From Fervidobacterium_A thailandense (GTDB lineage: Bacteria > Thermotogota > Thermotogae > Thermotogales > Fervidobacteriaceae): a DNA stretch of 64,000 bases. Positions within the stretch are counted from its first letter, which is position 1, and the number at the start of each line of letters is the position of its first letter. The DNA lies in NCBI RefSeq assembly GCF_041505935.1, contig NZ_CP140110.1. One strand, written 5' to 3'. The position numbers and the translations under genes are program-made. The notes below the pieces were generated by a model that had not been told where the DNA came from, did not search any database, and saw nothing but the letters and a program-made list of their open reading frames with translations. Positions 36,296 to 45,020 of the stretch are shown here, piece after piece.

Positions 36296-39166
36296 TCAAA
36301 TATCTTCGTCCAGAATTCTTATGCTGAGCTCCAAGTTGAAGGACCCATTTGTGCGATACTCTTCCCCAATTTTTGCTTTGTTAAACTCGTCCTCTATGTT
36401 CTCCCTAACTTTCTGAAGAATCTGTTTTCTCGAAGAATCCTCTCCTCCATCACCAATTAACTTGTTCCCAAGTAATCCTATGTGTATAATGGCTTCTGCT
36501 TTTGAACTGTCGTATTCAAAGAACGTTGGGAAGACGGCGGCCACCGTCTTGTGCTTTTCGAAATGTCCAAATTGCTTAATCTTAAAAGCGATTGTGTCGA
36601 TAATCTGAACCACATGCGGTATCTGAACGTATTCATTAGCACTTAACGATTTCACAGTTTCGATAAAGGCATAAACATTCTTCTCGATTTGATTCGATAA
36701 CTCATCGAGTTCTCTGATAAGATCACTATTGTTAACGCGCGTTCTTGGATCGTAGTCTTTCAATAGCGGTTTGACCTTGCTCAGAATAATCATCTTAGCA
36801 TCTGTAATCAACTCATTAATCACCGATCCATCTTCTCCAAGTTCCAGTCGTTCAATAAGATGCAGACTTTCATTCCTCGTCCTTAGGACACGGTTCTTGT
36901 GATAGGACTCCGTAACTACCCTATCTGCTTGGACGTCCGTACCGTCGATAAACTTCAACCAGCGTATGAGAAACAGCACTATTTTTTGCAACGTCTCATC
37001 ATCTGGGAACTTTTCCTTCACCACATCAACAGCACTTCTTGTGTCCAGCTCGAAGATCTTAATAAATTCACTGTTACTTTTGATAGGCTCATCAACAAGT
37101 GCATAACCACGATGGTAACGGCAGACCACCTTGATTGCCTCCTGGACGACCGAAGCTTTTTTTATACCATCGAAAATGTTTACCAAGCTTGGCACGTTGT
37201 CTCGGAAAGCTTTTTCGAAACCGAGAATATCGTAATCCTTGTCCTCTATCAACTTAACCGTTAGCTCCGAATGCAGATCGCGAATTGCGGATGGTAAACC
37301 GTCCAAATGGAAAATCCGTCCGCTCGGTGTTATAAATTTTGGATAAACATGCCCCAAGTCATGAACGTTGAGGGCAACGATCAAAATAAAGTACAAAAGG
37401 TCGCGATACAAAATACCAGGGGCAAACTCTTTTTCGAGCTCCCCTTTTGAAAATGGACTTAAGAAGAAATCTTCACCCATTACGTTAAGCAAATTTTTCG
37501 TAAATTCCATTAACCGTTTGCTGTGGCGTTGAGAATGCTCCACGGTCTCCGGTATGAGATCACCGATCCACAAATATGCCCACTTCCGAATAATTCCGTT
37601 CTCAAGATAAGTTCTCAAGGCCTTACTTTTAACAGAATTTTGATAGATAACGTTGATCAAGCTTTCGCCGTATCCGAATGGCATCTCTTTTTTTTCGAGA
37701 TACTTCCTCCTGATCGACGAAAGATCGTAAAAGCTGTAAAAGCCTTTACCTACCTTTTTGTTATTGTTGGCAAAGTAGTACTCCCTGTTGAAAAGTCTCG
37801 CAACCTCATTCGGAAGCTTCATGAACTCACTTTCCGTTATCTCTTCGGTCTTATCCAAAACTACTGAAAACAAGGATGCCATTTCATCTACGTAGTTCAA
37901 GTCCCAATCAATGCCAACTGCAGGAATTCTTGTTGTTTCCAATGCTCGCTCGTACTTTAAGTAGCTGTCTTTTTGGTTGAATAACGCCCACAGTTGTAAA
38001 GCCATAGCAACAGACCTTGGTCCCGAAGCAGATTCAATCACGATCTCGGCTCCTTGCTCTTCGGCAATAGAACTTATCTCGTCCATGTACCGCCAAACTT
38101 GCTGTAAAACTTTCGATGCTCCCTCCGACGTGATGATATTAAATTCTAAAGGCTTGTTTACCACCTCAAAGCCTGCGACGGTAAGTATGAACTTCAAGAT
38201 CAAATACTGGATAGGTGCTTCGCGTTCCTCTAAAAGTTTGCTAAACTGTTCGCACCCAGCAAATTCTGGATCCTTTAGCACTTCCGTCAAAGTTTGCAAA
38301 AGATCCCTTTTGTCAGGTTCTTCTAATTGTTTATCAATAAAAGGTCTATTCGTCATTGCGTAAATCCTGGAAATTCTGAATCCCTTGTCTGAAAGCATCT
38401 TAACTAACTCCAACTCCGCTGGTAATCTAATACCATCTTTGTCATTTTGAGACGCTTTCAGGCTGTTTGCATAGCGTTTAGCATACTCTTTGAGCCCTTT
38501 CGGTAAACAGATTTCCTTTAAGTACGTAAAAACACTCGTACCAACTGCCATCACCACAAATACTTTTCCCATCAACCTGTTCTTAAGGTATTCAACAATC
38601 TCAAAAGGATCCAACGACGTAGTCACGGCTAAATTTTTATTCTTGAACCTTTCGATATCGTTGCCTTCAAGAAGTTTTGCACCGGAGATTCCCAATCTGG
38701 CTAACAATCCCTTTAGATCTTCCTCGGTATCTATTTTCAAAGACTTTTCCTCAACCTCCAAAACCGCAAGATTTTCAAAATCAAAGTCGTAACGTATGTC
38801 ACCGGGAGTTAAGAACTCATCGATGACAATCTCCGGATCTTCGGATAAAAAGTATCTCTGTTTAACGACAACTCTTGCATTCCTAAGCTCTCTCAGCGTC
38901 TCCTCTGATGGTTCCACAAATCGTTCCGTCTCAAGTCTCACTGCGGGATCATCGGTGTCCATTTTTTCTGTAAGAATCCACCTCGTTAACATCCCCGTGG
39001 GCTGCTTTACAATTTCCAGTCTCAACCTTTTTTCTGTATCCTCCCTATCCGTTGGAAGATACCACTGAACGATTCCAATCTCTTTCCGGATGAGTTTCTC
39101 AACACTTTCTTGCAGTTTTTCTAGTTCATCTTTATGCAGCAGAAACTTCCACTCTCGTTCAAGCAT
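36296..39166 (-). CDS. CYTH - CARF-like - HD fusion protein
   Basis: 956 residues. Residues 1-165 are a CYTH/triphosphate tunnel domain: LEREWKF gives ExExK at positions 2-6 or so, then RLRLEI, ILTEK, RLETERF, VVKQRY, IVIDEF and LAVLEVEE in CYTH order. Residues about 200-430 have VFVVMAVGTSVFTYL and later VIESASGPRSVAMAL, the GTS-type and GG(T)K-type positions of CARF domains; this part is less certain. Residues 540-780 are an HD domain: EHSQRHSKRL, ALNVHDLGH and VCRYHRGY supply the metal ligands. The C-terminal 170 residues are unrecognised. ATG 39166 follows GGGGGG. A TATAAT lies at 39249-39254. Co-transcribed with SAVED; placed beside a type III-B locus. Confidence 0.68.
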   Translation of the reverse strand: MLEREWKFLLHKDELEKLQESVEKLIRKEIGIVQWYLPTDREDTEKRLRLEIVKQPTGMLTRWILTEKMDTDDPAVRLETERFVEPSEETLRELRNARVVVKQRYFLSEDPEIVIDEFLTPGDIRYDFDFENLAVLEVEEKSLKIDTEEDLKGLLARLGISGAKLLEGNDIERFKNKNLAVTTSLDPFEIVEYLKNRLMGKVFVVMAVGTSVFTYLKEICLPKGLKEYAKRYANSLKASQNDKDGIRLPAELELVKMLSDKGFRISRIYAMTNRPFIDKQLEEPDKRDLLQTLTEVLKDPEFAGCEQFSKLLEEREAPIQYLILKFILTVAGFEVVNKPLEFNIITSEGASKVLQQVWRYMDEISSIAEEQGAEIVIESASGPRSVAMALQLWALFNQKDSYLKYERALETTRIPAVGIDWDLNYVDEMASLFSVVLDKTEEITESEFMKLPNEVARLFNREYYFANNNKKVGKGFYSFYDLSSIRRKYLEKKEMPFGYGESLINVIYQNSVKSKALRTYLENGIIRKWAYLWIGDLIPETVEHSQRHSKRLMEFTKNLLNVMGEDFFLSPFSKGELEKEFAPGILYRDLLYFILIVALNVHDLGHVYPKFITPSGRIFHLDGLPSAIRDLHSELTVKLIEDKDYDILGFEKAFRDNVPSLVNIFDGIKKASVVQEAIKVVCRYHRGYALVDEPIKSNSEFIKIFELDTRSAVDVVKEKFPDDETLQKIVLFLIRWLKFIDGTDVQADRVVTESYHKNRVLRTRNESLHLIERLELGEDGSVINELITDAKMIILSKVKPLLKDYDPRTRVNNSDLIRELDELSNQIEKNVYAFIETVKSLSANEYVQIPHVVQIIDTIAFKIKQFGHFEKHKTVAAVFPTFFEYDSSKAEAIIHIGLLGNKLIGDGGEDSSRKQILQKVRENIEDEFNKAKIGEEYRTNGSFNLELSIRILDEDI

Positions 39167-39204
39167 ACTTGTACCCCCCAAAGCTTTGAAAGTAGACGTT
39201 CGGA

Positions 39205-39254
39205 TTAGTTAAAGAAGAAAAAGAAGAAGAAGATGCAGATTCACATTAATTATA
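39205..39254 (-). promoter_or_regulatory. Promoter and GAA-repeat leader of CYTH-CARF-HD unit
   Basis: On the minus strand TATAAT (39249-39254) is followed by a TTC-rich tract (complement of GAA/AAG triplets at 39210-39233) in the untranslated leader. A TTGTGA lies 19 nt upstream of the -10. Confidence 0.45.
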
Positions 39255-39539
39255 ACATCTCTGGCTTTAGTTTTCACAACTTAGATGTATCGGAAGAATT
39301 TCCTGAGTAGCTTTCTTAACAATGAGTAACCGAGTCTGTAACTTGCGTACCGAAAGAATCCGTATAGGAATGAAGAAATGGGCGAATATCTGCGGTAATA
39401 CCTGATCGACATCTTTTATCCCTCCCCGATCAAAGTTTCATGAAAAGATTCGAACGGTCTAAGAAAAGATCGGAAAACTTTCCACTCTCACCCCCTTCGA
39501 TCTGCCTGTGATACGTATGCTGTCGTGTGATGTGCCGTG

Positions 39540-39640
39540 TAATGTCAAACACCCCAACCCCGGAAGGGGTTGGGGCCGAAGCGGTTCAGACGGTTCCGTA
39601 CTAATCCTTGAGCTACTACTGCGACAAGTAGTAGGTACTC
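39540..39640 (-). repeat. Orphan IS605 right-end/omega-RNA-like relic
   Basis: Read on the minus strand, GGAACCGTCTGAACCG is followed by a perfect 10-bp hairpin (CCCCAACCCC TTCC GGGGTTGGGG, 39553-39576) and GTGTTTGAC. The order and spacing match the right end of the IS605 element at 34890-34945. No transposase frame is attached. A further CTACTACT/AGTAGTAG dyad lies at 39614-39636. Confidence 0.45.
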
Positions 39641-39731
39641 ACCTGTCACCTTAGACGTTCGACGATTCGCACATGTTCCGCATTGTTAGCAGCGTTTTGT
39701 TCTCAGAGTTAATGGTTGTGCCAAGCTTACT

Positions 39732-40178
39732 TTACCCTATCATGGCACATGCTTCGTTTAATTTCTTCCTGACAGCCCTATCTATTTTGTTGTGCAGTTC
39801 GTGGTAGTGTCCTCTAACTTTTTCGAACACCAGTTTGCATTCCATCGCTTGGCACAACCCGTTTATTTCCTCAGCGTACCTTTTGAAAAACGGATTGCGG
39901 TTTTGGGCTTTTACGTTCCTTGGAATATCCCTAACAGCATCCAGATCGTGACAAATCAGAACCGGTACGTTTCTTAACTTACCGAAGTTGGCCTTCAGGA
40001 ATTTCAGTGCTGCGATCACAGCCCTTAACTCCGCCTCGACATTTTGAAGCGACGTCGTCGCTCTTGCTACATAGACGTACGGATTACCGAAATACCCTCT
40101 TCCGTAGATTGCGAATCCGTACGCCACATACCCATTCTTGTAGGAACCGTCCGTGTACACTCTCACAACTCCCACCAT
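39732..40178 (-). CDS. Small RNase H-fold protein
   Basis: 148 residues. It has the RNase HI pattern: VYTDGSYKNG (Asp), NVEAELRAVIAAL (Glu), LICHDLDAVRD (Asp) and HNKIDRAVRKKL (Asp), so all four acidic positions are present. It would cleave RNA in RNA-DNA hybrids or act as an integrase-fold nuclease. AAGGAGG precedes ATG 40178; the open frame extends to 40406 without a ribosome site. Two copies of the island motif (40212, 40361) lie upstream, linking it to the kinase cluster. Confidence 0.8.
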   Translation of the reverse strand: MVGVVRVYTDGSYKNGYVAYGFAIYGRGYFGNPYVYVARATTSLQNVEAELRAVIAALKFLKANFGKLRNVPVLICHDLDAVRDIPRNVKAQNRNPFFKRYAEEINGLCQAMECKLVFEKVRGHYHELHNKIDRAVRKKLNEACAMIG

Positions 40179-40211
40179 TATTTCAACCTCCTTTCTTTTT
40201 TGTGGGAGTTC

Positions 40212-40234
40212 CTCCAAATTAACTCTGACAATAA
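40212..40234 (-). promoter_or_regulatory. Island motif copy a
   Basis: Minus-strand TTATTGTCAGAGTTAATTTG, then GAG; 33 nt before the RNase H start codon. One base shorter than the other copies. Confidence 0.55.
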
Positions 40235-40360
40235 AACCGTATACAGTTTTCGCCATCGGCTTGCTAACAAGTCCGAGAGTTACTTTTAATGAGGAGTAAT
40301 CCCACTGCCTCAAGGAGAAGTTAGCCGTGACTTGGGTGGTATTTTTCAACCTTTTGTTGT

Positions 40361-40384
40361 TTCCAAATTTTTGTTGACAAATAA
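40361..40384 (-). promoter_or_regulatory. Island motif copy b
   Basis: Minus-strand TTATTTGTCAACAAAAATTT, then GGAA; 183 nt upstream of the RNase H start. Confidence 0.55.
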
Positions 40385-40636
40385 AACTAAGAATGAAAAA
40401 TCGCAATATAGCTGCTGGGAATTTTGAATTGTGGTGGGTCAGAAAAGAGGGAGTAAAGAAGAGAATCTGGGTATAGGAAGAAGTGAGGATAAAGGAGAGC
40501 CCGATTGGTCATGGGTGGATCTGGGGAGGACTTAATAATAATGGATGGAACTTTCCAAGAACTGAAGCCTATTTCTCGATAGGTGTGTTGAACATCTTAA
40601 AAATAAAACGTGTAGAGAGAGCTGCGATTAATGCGA

Positions 40637-41914
40637 TTAAAAAATTTCGTCCAAATCAATTTGGTCTTTCTCGACAATTTCAATGGTTCGTTTTATCGAC
40701 GCAACCTGCTTCTTAACCTTCTCATTACTTATGTGAATCTCCTCAACTCTTTTTCTTTCGTACAACTCAGAACAGGTTTTGAACAGTTCCTTTAATTGGT
40801 TCTCATCTTCCAGGTAGTCTGAAATAATGTCCACCTTAGCTCTTGTGCCATGAACTATACAATTTCTGAGTTGCTGCAATTTTTCGAAATTCTTCGCATC
40901 TTCCTTACCTAACACCTTAGGTATCAGTTTCTTTACCTGCTCTTTCAATCTGTAATCATTGACTGACCTTCCAACCATCTTGTAAGCCAGTAGTGTTAAA
41001 ATGGCCTCAAATAGCAAGGGGATGGCTTTAAAATACTGTTCTTTCTCGAAGTGAAACAACGCCTTCTGATAGAAAACATCGTGTAAATGCTCAGCACTTG
41101 CGAACTTTTCTAAAGTTTTCGCTACGGGATAGTAGAAGTAATTCGAAGAAGCTTGCGCAAAAAACTTCATTTCCTCAATAGATGGTTGATTCAGCTCAAA
41201 GGAAAAATACATTTTCCGGACCCTTTCCTTCTGCCTTGGTAGCATAGTACAAGCAACCTGGGAGAAATCACCTGTGAGATGAAACGCTGCCATCTTTTCG
41301 TCAAACTGAATCAACTCCTCCAAGGCACTAAGTTCAATTGCTGGTTTTGGCTCTTTTTCAAATTCGTGATGACCGTAAAAAATGCGTATTCGTTTAACAG
41401 TTACGTACCTTGCGGGTAGTAGTATGCCGAGAGCCACTACCGGAATAAACCGCGTGGCGTGAGAGATATCCAGAATTATCTCATCCACGTTATAATCAAT
41501 GTGTTTCATGACCTTCTGCACAATATCCCTTTGAACCTTGGCTATATCCACCGAACTGTCAATCCATTCGAATTCCAAATGATAATCAAGATACTGCGAT
41601 ATTGTTTTGGCAAATTGCTCTAAGATCTCTACAGAACGATCGTTATTCAGTAAGACTTTAAACCCCAACAGCGCACTGCGTTTTAACGGATGGACAAGCT
41701 CACTCGCCACCCACCACGCGGCATCCCGCTCACCAACAAGGACAACTTTATCTATCCTAACATTCTTCTTCCGCAAGTAGTCAATAAGCACTTGCCCAAA
41801 AAAGCTCCCCTCAATTTCCGTTCCATCCTGAAACACATACCTTACGTGTCGATAGTTTTTTTCAGCCGTGTCAAACATCGACTTTCCTATAAACGATAGC
41901 ACCAAAACTCCCAT
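40637..41914 (-). CDS. csx2: CARF-HEPN ribonuclease, TM1812/Csx2 (Csx1/Csm6-like)
   Basis: 425 residues. The N-terminal CARF has VLSFIGKSMFDTAEKNYRHV and KVVLVGERDAAWW, and DISHATRFIPVVALGIL where the ligand-facing loop lies. The C-terminal HEPN has RNCIVHG, the Rx4H motif of the RNase site (near residue 353). Cyclic oligoadenylate from Cmr2 should bind the CARF and switch on RNA cleavage. ATG 41914 follows GGGGATAGGA. It is downstream of cmr6, separated by a terminator hairpin. Confidence 0.87.
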   Translation of the reverse strand: MGVLVLSFIGKSMFDTAEKNYRHVRYVFQDGTEIEGSFFGQVLIDYLRKKNVRIDKVVLVGERDAAWWVASELVHPLKRSALLGFKVLLNNDRSVEILEQFAKTISQYLDYHLEFEWIDSSVDIAKVQRDIVQKVMKHIDYNVDEIILDISHATRFIPVVALGILLPARYVTVKRIRIFYGHHEFEKEPKPAIELSALEELIQFDEKMAAFHLTGDFSQVACTMLPRQKERVRKMYFSFELNQPSIEEMKFFAQASSNYFYYPVAKTLEKFASAEHLHDVFYQKALFHFEKEQYFKAIPLLFEAILTLLAYKMVGRSVNDYRLKEQVKKLIPKVLGKEDAKNFEKLQQLRNCIVHGTRAKVDIISDYLEDENQLKELFKTCSELYERKRVEEIHISNEKVKKQVASIKRTIEIVEKDQIDLDEIF

Positions 41915-41944
41915 CGTTCCTATCCCCTTTTTTGAGTAATATTC

Positions 41945-41968
41945 AAAACCCGGAGCCAACGCTCCGGG
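41945..41968 (-). terminator. Terminator between cmr6 and CARF-HEPN gene
   Basis: Minus strand CCCGGAGC GTTG GCTCCGGG followed by TTTTGAATATT. It lies just upstream of the csx2 start, so some read-through is probably needed unless csx2 has its own promoter. Confidence 0.6.
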
Positions 41969-42011
41969 AATGCTCAGTTGTTATGGAGCTTCGTTATCCT
42001 AAGTTTGAATC

Positions 42012-42761
42012 TCAATCCTCCAAAAACCTACCGTATCCGTAGTTCGTCTTAGCCCCGACACCGTAAACTTTCAGCATTTCAAGAAACGCATTCTTCAACT
42101 TTACCTTCAATTCCTCGTTTAATTCTTTCTTCAGTGTGGGCTCAATCAACACCGTAAATCGATACGTTCCAGACGTTACAGTCACGTATTTCACGGGTAC
42201 CGGATCGTACCAGTCGTTTGGAACTTCACCGTTCATGTAATAAGGCTGAAAGTGGTTAGCAACGACGTCTAATCCAAACTTTACTTCCCCCGTGGGAAAC
42301 GCATCAAGGAATACCAATCCACCGCCTTGATCCGTTGTACCGAAGACATTTAACAGTTCGGTCTCGTTCAGTATTCCACTATCTTCACAATAGTGCCGAA
42401 ATGTTCCCTTCAAACTCGATGAAGGAACAATTGGGAGTCCGTAGTTACGCGACAACGTCAGTCCAACCTCAAGTATCGAGGGTGCCCCACTTCCAACAAG
42501 TAGTCTGGACGATAGTTTCTTTTTCACATCGAGCAGCAATAAACCCTTCCTTTTGAATTCCTCAACCACCATGTCACGACGTTTGTTCATTACTTCGTAA
42601 ACTTCTTTGAAAATGTCTCTTGAAAGAACAAATTTTTCGATGACTATACCAGGCAACTTACTTCTCTCACTTTTATCTAAGTACATTTCTCGATTTTCGA
42701 GAAAAACAAGTTTATTCCAATACAAACTCAGGTTTGAGCAACTGCTTTTCCCATTTTGCAT
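42012..42761 (-). CDS. cmr6: Type III-B protein Cmr6
   Basis: 249 residues, a RAMP-fold subunit capping the backbone of the Cmr complex near the 3' end of the crRNA. SSRLLVGSGAPSILEVGLTL and LPIVPSSSLKGTFRHY are the family landmarks, and the glycine-rich end GVGAKTNYGYGRF is typical of RAMP proteins. It follows cmr5 by 3 nt. Confidence 0.93.
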   Translation of the reverse strand: MQNGKSSCSNLSLYWNKLVFLENREMYLDKSERSKLPGIVIEKFVLSRDIFKEVYEVMNKRRDMVVEEFKRKGLLLLDVKKKLSSRLLVGSGAPSILEVGLTLSRNYGLPIVPSSSLKGTFRHYCEDSGILNETELLNVFGTTDQGGGLVFLDAFPTGEVKFGLDVVANHFQPYYMNGEVPNDWYDPVPVKYVTVTSGTYRFTVLIEPTLKKELNEELKVKLKNAFLEMLKVYGVGAKTNYGYGRFLED

Positions 42762-42764
42762 TCC

Positions 42765-43112
42765 TCACTCCTCCTCCTTCAGGAATATCTCAGCGTACCT
42801 TCTCAACCACTTCACCCCTTCCATTGCTGCAAACTGTGCTCTTATGTACTCATGTTGTGGAATCCTTTCACCGTTTATTATACGATTACAAAAATCCTTT
42901 TGACCGGTCTGAATCTCAATCAATTCGTTAAGGTGTTGAATAACCTCATCAGGTCCTTTGATTTTCACAAAAAGAACGGTTCCTGCCAAACCATTTTGAA
43001 CGATCATACTTCCGAGCCCAATGACTCTTGAGTGGTACTTTTCCTTGGTTTTTTCATCTTTGTTCAGCATCGTTTTTACACATTCAGCAGCTTTAATCGC
43101 CACCGGTGTCAT
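42765..43112 (-). CDS. cmr5: Type III-B protein Cmr5
   Basis: 115 residues, all-helical small subunit (Cas11-like) that lines the target RNA. AAECVKTMLNKDEKTKEKYHSRV and a C-terminal LRRYAEIFLKEEE are in keeping with the family. ATG 43112 has AGGTGG upstream and overlaps the cmr4 stop. Confidence 0.9.
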   Translation of the reverse strand: MTPVAIKAAECVKTMLNKDEKTKEKYHSRVIGLGSMIVQNGLAGTVLFVKIKGPDEVIQHLNELIEIQTGQKDFCNRIINGERIPQHEYIRAQFAAMEGVKWLRRYAEIFLKEEE

Positions 43113-43957
43113 TGCACATTCACCACCTTCAGACAAACCAAACCTTTACCAACCGTTTCTTTACCACCAATCGTTATTATCCTACCATCGATGACTTCTT
43201 TGAACTTTTGAAACGCTTCCTCTTCTTTGTTAGCGTAAGCTGTTTTTCTTGCGACAAAATACATCACCGTGTCTTGCGGTAGGTATTCCTCATACCACAA
43301 AGCTCCTTTCTTCACAGTCTTCCTCTCCCTGTCGATACTGATTCTCGGTACCACTTCGGTAGCAATCTCGAGGATTTTTGAGAACTGCTCGTCACGCACA
43401 ACTACTATGTCTTTTAGCATCTTCTTTTTCAAATATTCAACCGTACTAACGTTTTGACTGATCTTTGTTGCCACTTGGTGTAACCAACCCTTCGTTTCCT
43501 TCCGCGCGTTCACTTCAACTTCCTCAAGCCACAACTTTCCCTCTATATCCACGGTGAGTGCTTCGTTTTCGGAGATATTCTCGTTCTGAATCATATCAAC
43601 GAGGCTTTTGTCACCAAGCGCGTTGAAGAACCTAATCAAAGCTAACGGTGATGTCACCCAGACAAACAACCTGTCCATGCTCCGTACAGGGAACAGCAAT
43701 ATTTTCGCTTCGGAGAATGCCACAATACCCGGGAATGTTTCTTTTTCTTCAGACCCTGGCTCACTTCCGAATATCTTCGTTTCAAGATTCCCAAGCTCTG
43801 CACGGAAATTTGCCCTTAACGAACCTTTCACACCTTGGATGATCGGAAAACCCGTTGTTCTTTCACGCTGAATTGGCAAGTCCACTATACCAATGTCCAT
43901 ACCCTTCCCCGCATGCAACTGACTTTCAGCGTACATGGTAACCACAAGTCTGTCCAT
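43109..43957 (-). CDS. cmr4: Type III-B backbone protein Cmr4 (Cas7)
   Basis: 282 residues, the repeated backbone subunit that cuts target RNA at 6-nt steps. LHAGKGMDIGIVDLPIQRE places Asp26 exactly where the Pyrococcus Cmr4 catalytic Asp26 lies. GFPIIQGVKGSLRANF is the conserved RAMP segment. Present and apparently active. Confidence 0.94.
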   Translation of the reverse strand: MDRLVVTMYAESQLHAGKGMDIGIVDLPIQRERTTGFPIIQGVKGSLRANFRAELGNLETKIFGSEPGSEEKETFPGIVAFSEAKILLFPVRSMDRLFVWVTSPLALIRFFNALGDKSLVDMIQNENISENEALTVDIEGKLWLEEVEVNARKETKGWLHQVATKISQNVSTVEYLKKKMLKDIVVVRDEQFSKILEIATEVVPRISIDRERKTVKKGALWYEEYLPQDTVMYFVARKTAYANKEEEAFQKFKEVIDGRIITIGGKETVGKGLVCLKVVNVQ

Positions 43958-43982
43958 AACCTACCGACCTCCCTCACTAAAT

Positions 43983-45020
43983 TCAAAAGTTTTCGTATGG
44001 TATGTAAGTGAACAATCCAAATCCAAACTGATTCAGAAAGCTCTCAGACATAACTTCCTTTGGATCTTTTAGCTTACCTCTAAGATAGTAAACTGCTCCT
44101 GGGGACACGGCATGGTACATCGTCTTCGGATGACCATTTGCGATATCCCAACCGGAAACTACCATCTTTCTTGCTCCAACCACAGCTCTAATTTCAACCG
44201 AACCAAATCTTCCAGTCCTTGGCACGAATCCTCCACTGTAGATTGCTGGGGTTAGTAAAAGGAGCGCAACGTTCTCCGAAGAAACATCTTCAAAAAAGTC
44301 GAAAGAGAACTTTTCTACCCAAACTCGTGCCCATCGCTGTTTGCTTCCGAGAAAAACACCGTCGAGTTTTGAAATCTCGTTCACCGTGTCTTCACTGTCT
44401 GTAAGCATGAAGAATCCACCGTTTTTGAATCGGTACACGGAAACGGAGTACAACATACCTTCCTGACCACGCTTTGACGCCTTCTCTAAAGCAATACCTG
44501 TTCTCGATTCGACCTCAAAATTCGACGGATTTTCGAGCTTAAACGACTCTCCTCGCTTTAACTTTTTCAATTCATCCAGTTCGATATACTGTTCTTCAGC
44601 TTCATCAACGTTCTTAACATCAGGTATCCAGGCCAAATCCAGTTCGAAATCACCGACCTTCGTTTTAAAAGAAGAACACGGCATGAGCTTGTATGTACCC
44701 TCTTTCAAGTAAACGTTCTTTGGAGCTGGGAAAAAGTGTTTCTTGACTCCGTTACACTGAGTAAAAACGAAAGGACCGTACAGTTTAATCTTCCCAGGAT
44801 GATTTTCATCTCCAAGCAATTCTTTCAAATCTTCAGAGAGCGAAGGTTGTTTGTGATAATCCAAATGTACTCCTTTCTTAGCCATCAACGCTGTTCTGAC
44901 TGCTCCGTAAAATGGTAATGCAGTTGGAAGTGTCGTTCTTGCCACATCTCCTGCACCAAACCGTCTCGCTTCTCTGAAAGAAACCCATTCTTCAGGTTCA
45001 AAGTATACAGCGTACATCAC
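43983..45020 (-). CDS. cmr3: Type III-B protein Cmr3 (Cas5-like)
   Basis: 345 residues. It holds the crRNA 5' tag next to Cmr2. WVSFREARRFGAGDVARTT and LPFYGAVRTALM match the family N-terminus. The start is either GTG 45020 or ATG 45017; both follow GAGGTGA and overlap the cmr2 stop. Confidence 0.9.
   Translation of the reverse strand: MMYAVYFEPEEWVSFREARRFGAGDVARTTLPTALPFYGAVRTALMAKKGVHLDYHKQPSLSEDLKELLGDENHPGKIKLYGPFVFTQCNGVKKHFFPAPKNVYLKEGTYKLMPCSSFKTKVGDFELDLAWIPDVKNVDEAEEQYIELDELKKLKRGESFKLENPSNFEVESRTGIALEKASKRGQEGMLYSVSVYRFKNGGFFMLTDSEDTVNEISKLDGVFLGSKQRWARVWVEKFSFDFFEDVSSENVALLLLTPAIYSGGFVPRTGRFGSVEIRAVVGARKMVVSGWDIANGHPKTMYHAVSPGAVYYLRGKLKDPKEVMSESFLNQFGFGLFTYIPYENF

Larger units (their letters stand above)
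39182..39731. other. Intergenic region, no gene seen
   Basis: About 550 nt between the CYTH gene and the RNase H gene. It holds the promoter near 39250 and the IS right-end relic at 39540-39640. Otherwise I see no coding signal. Confidence 0.5.
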
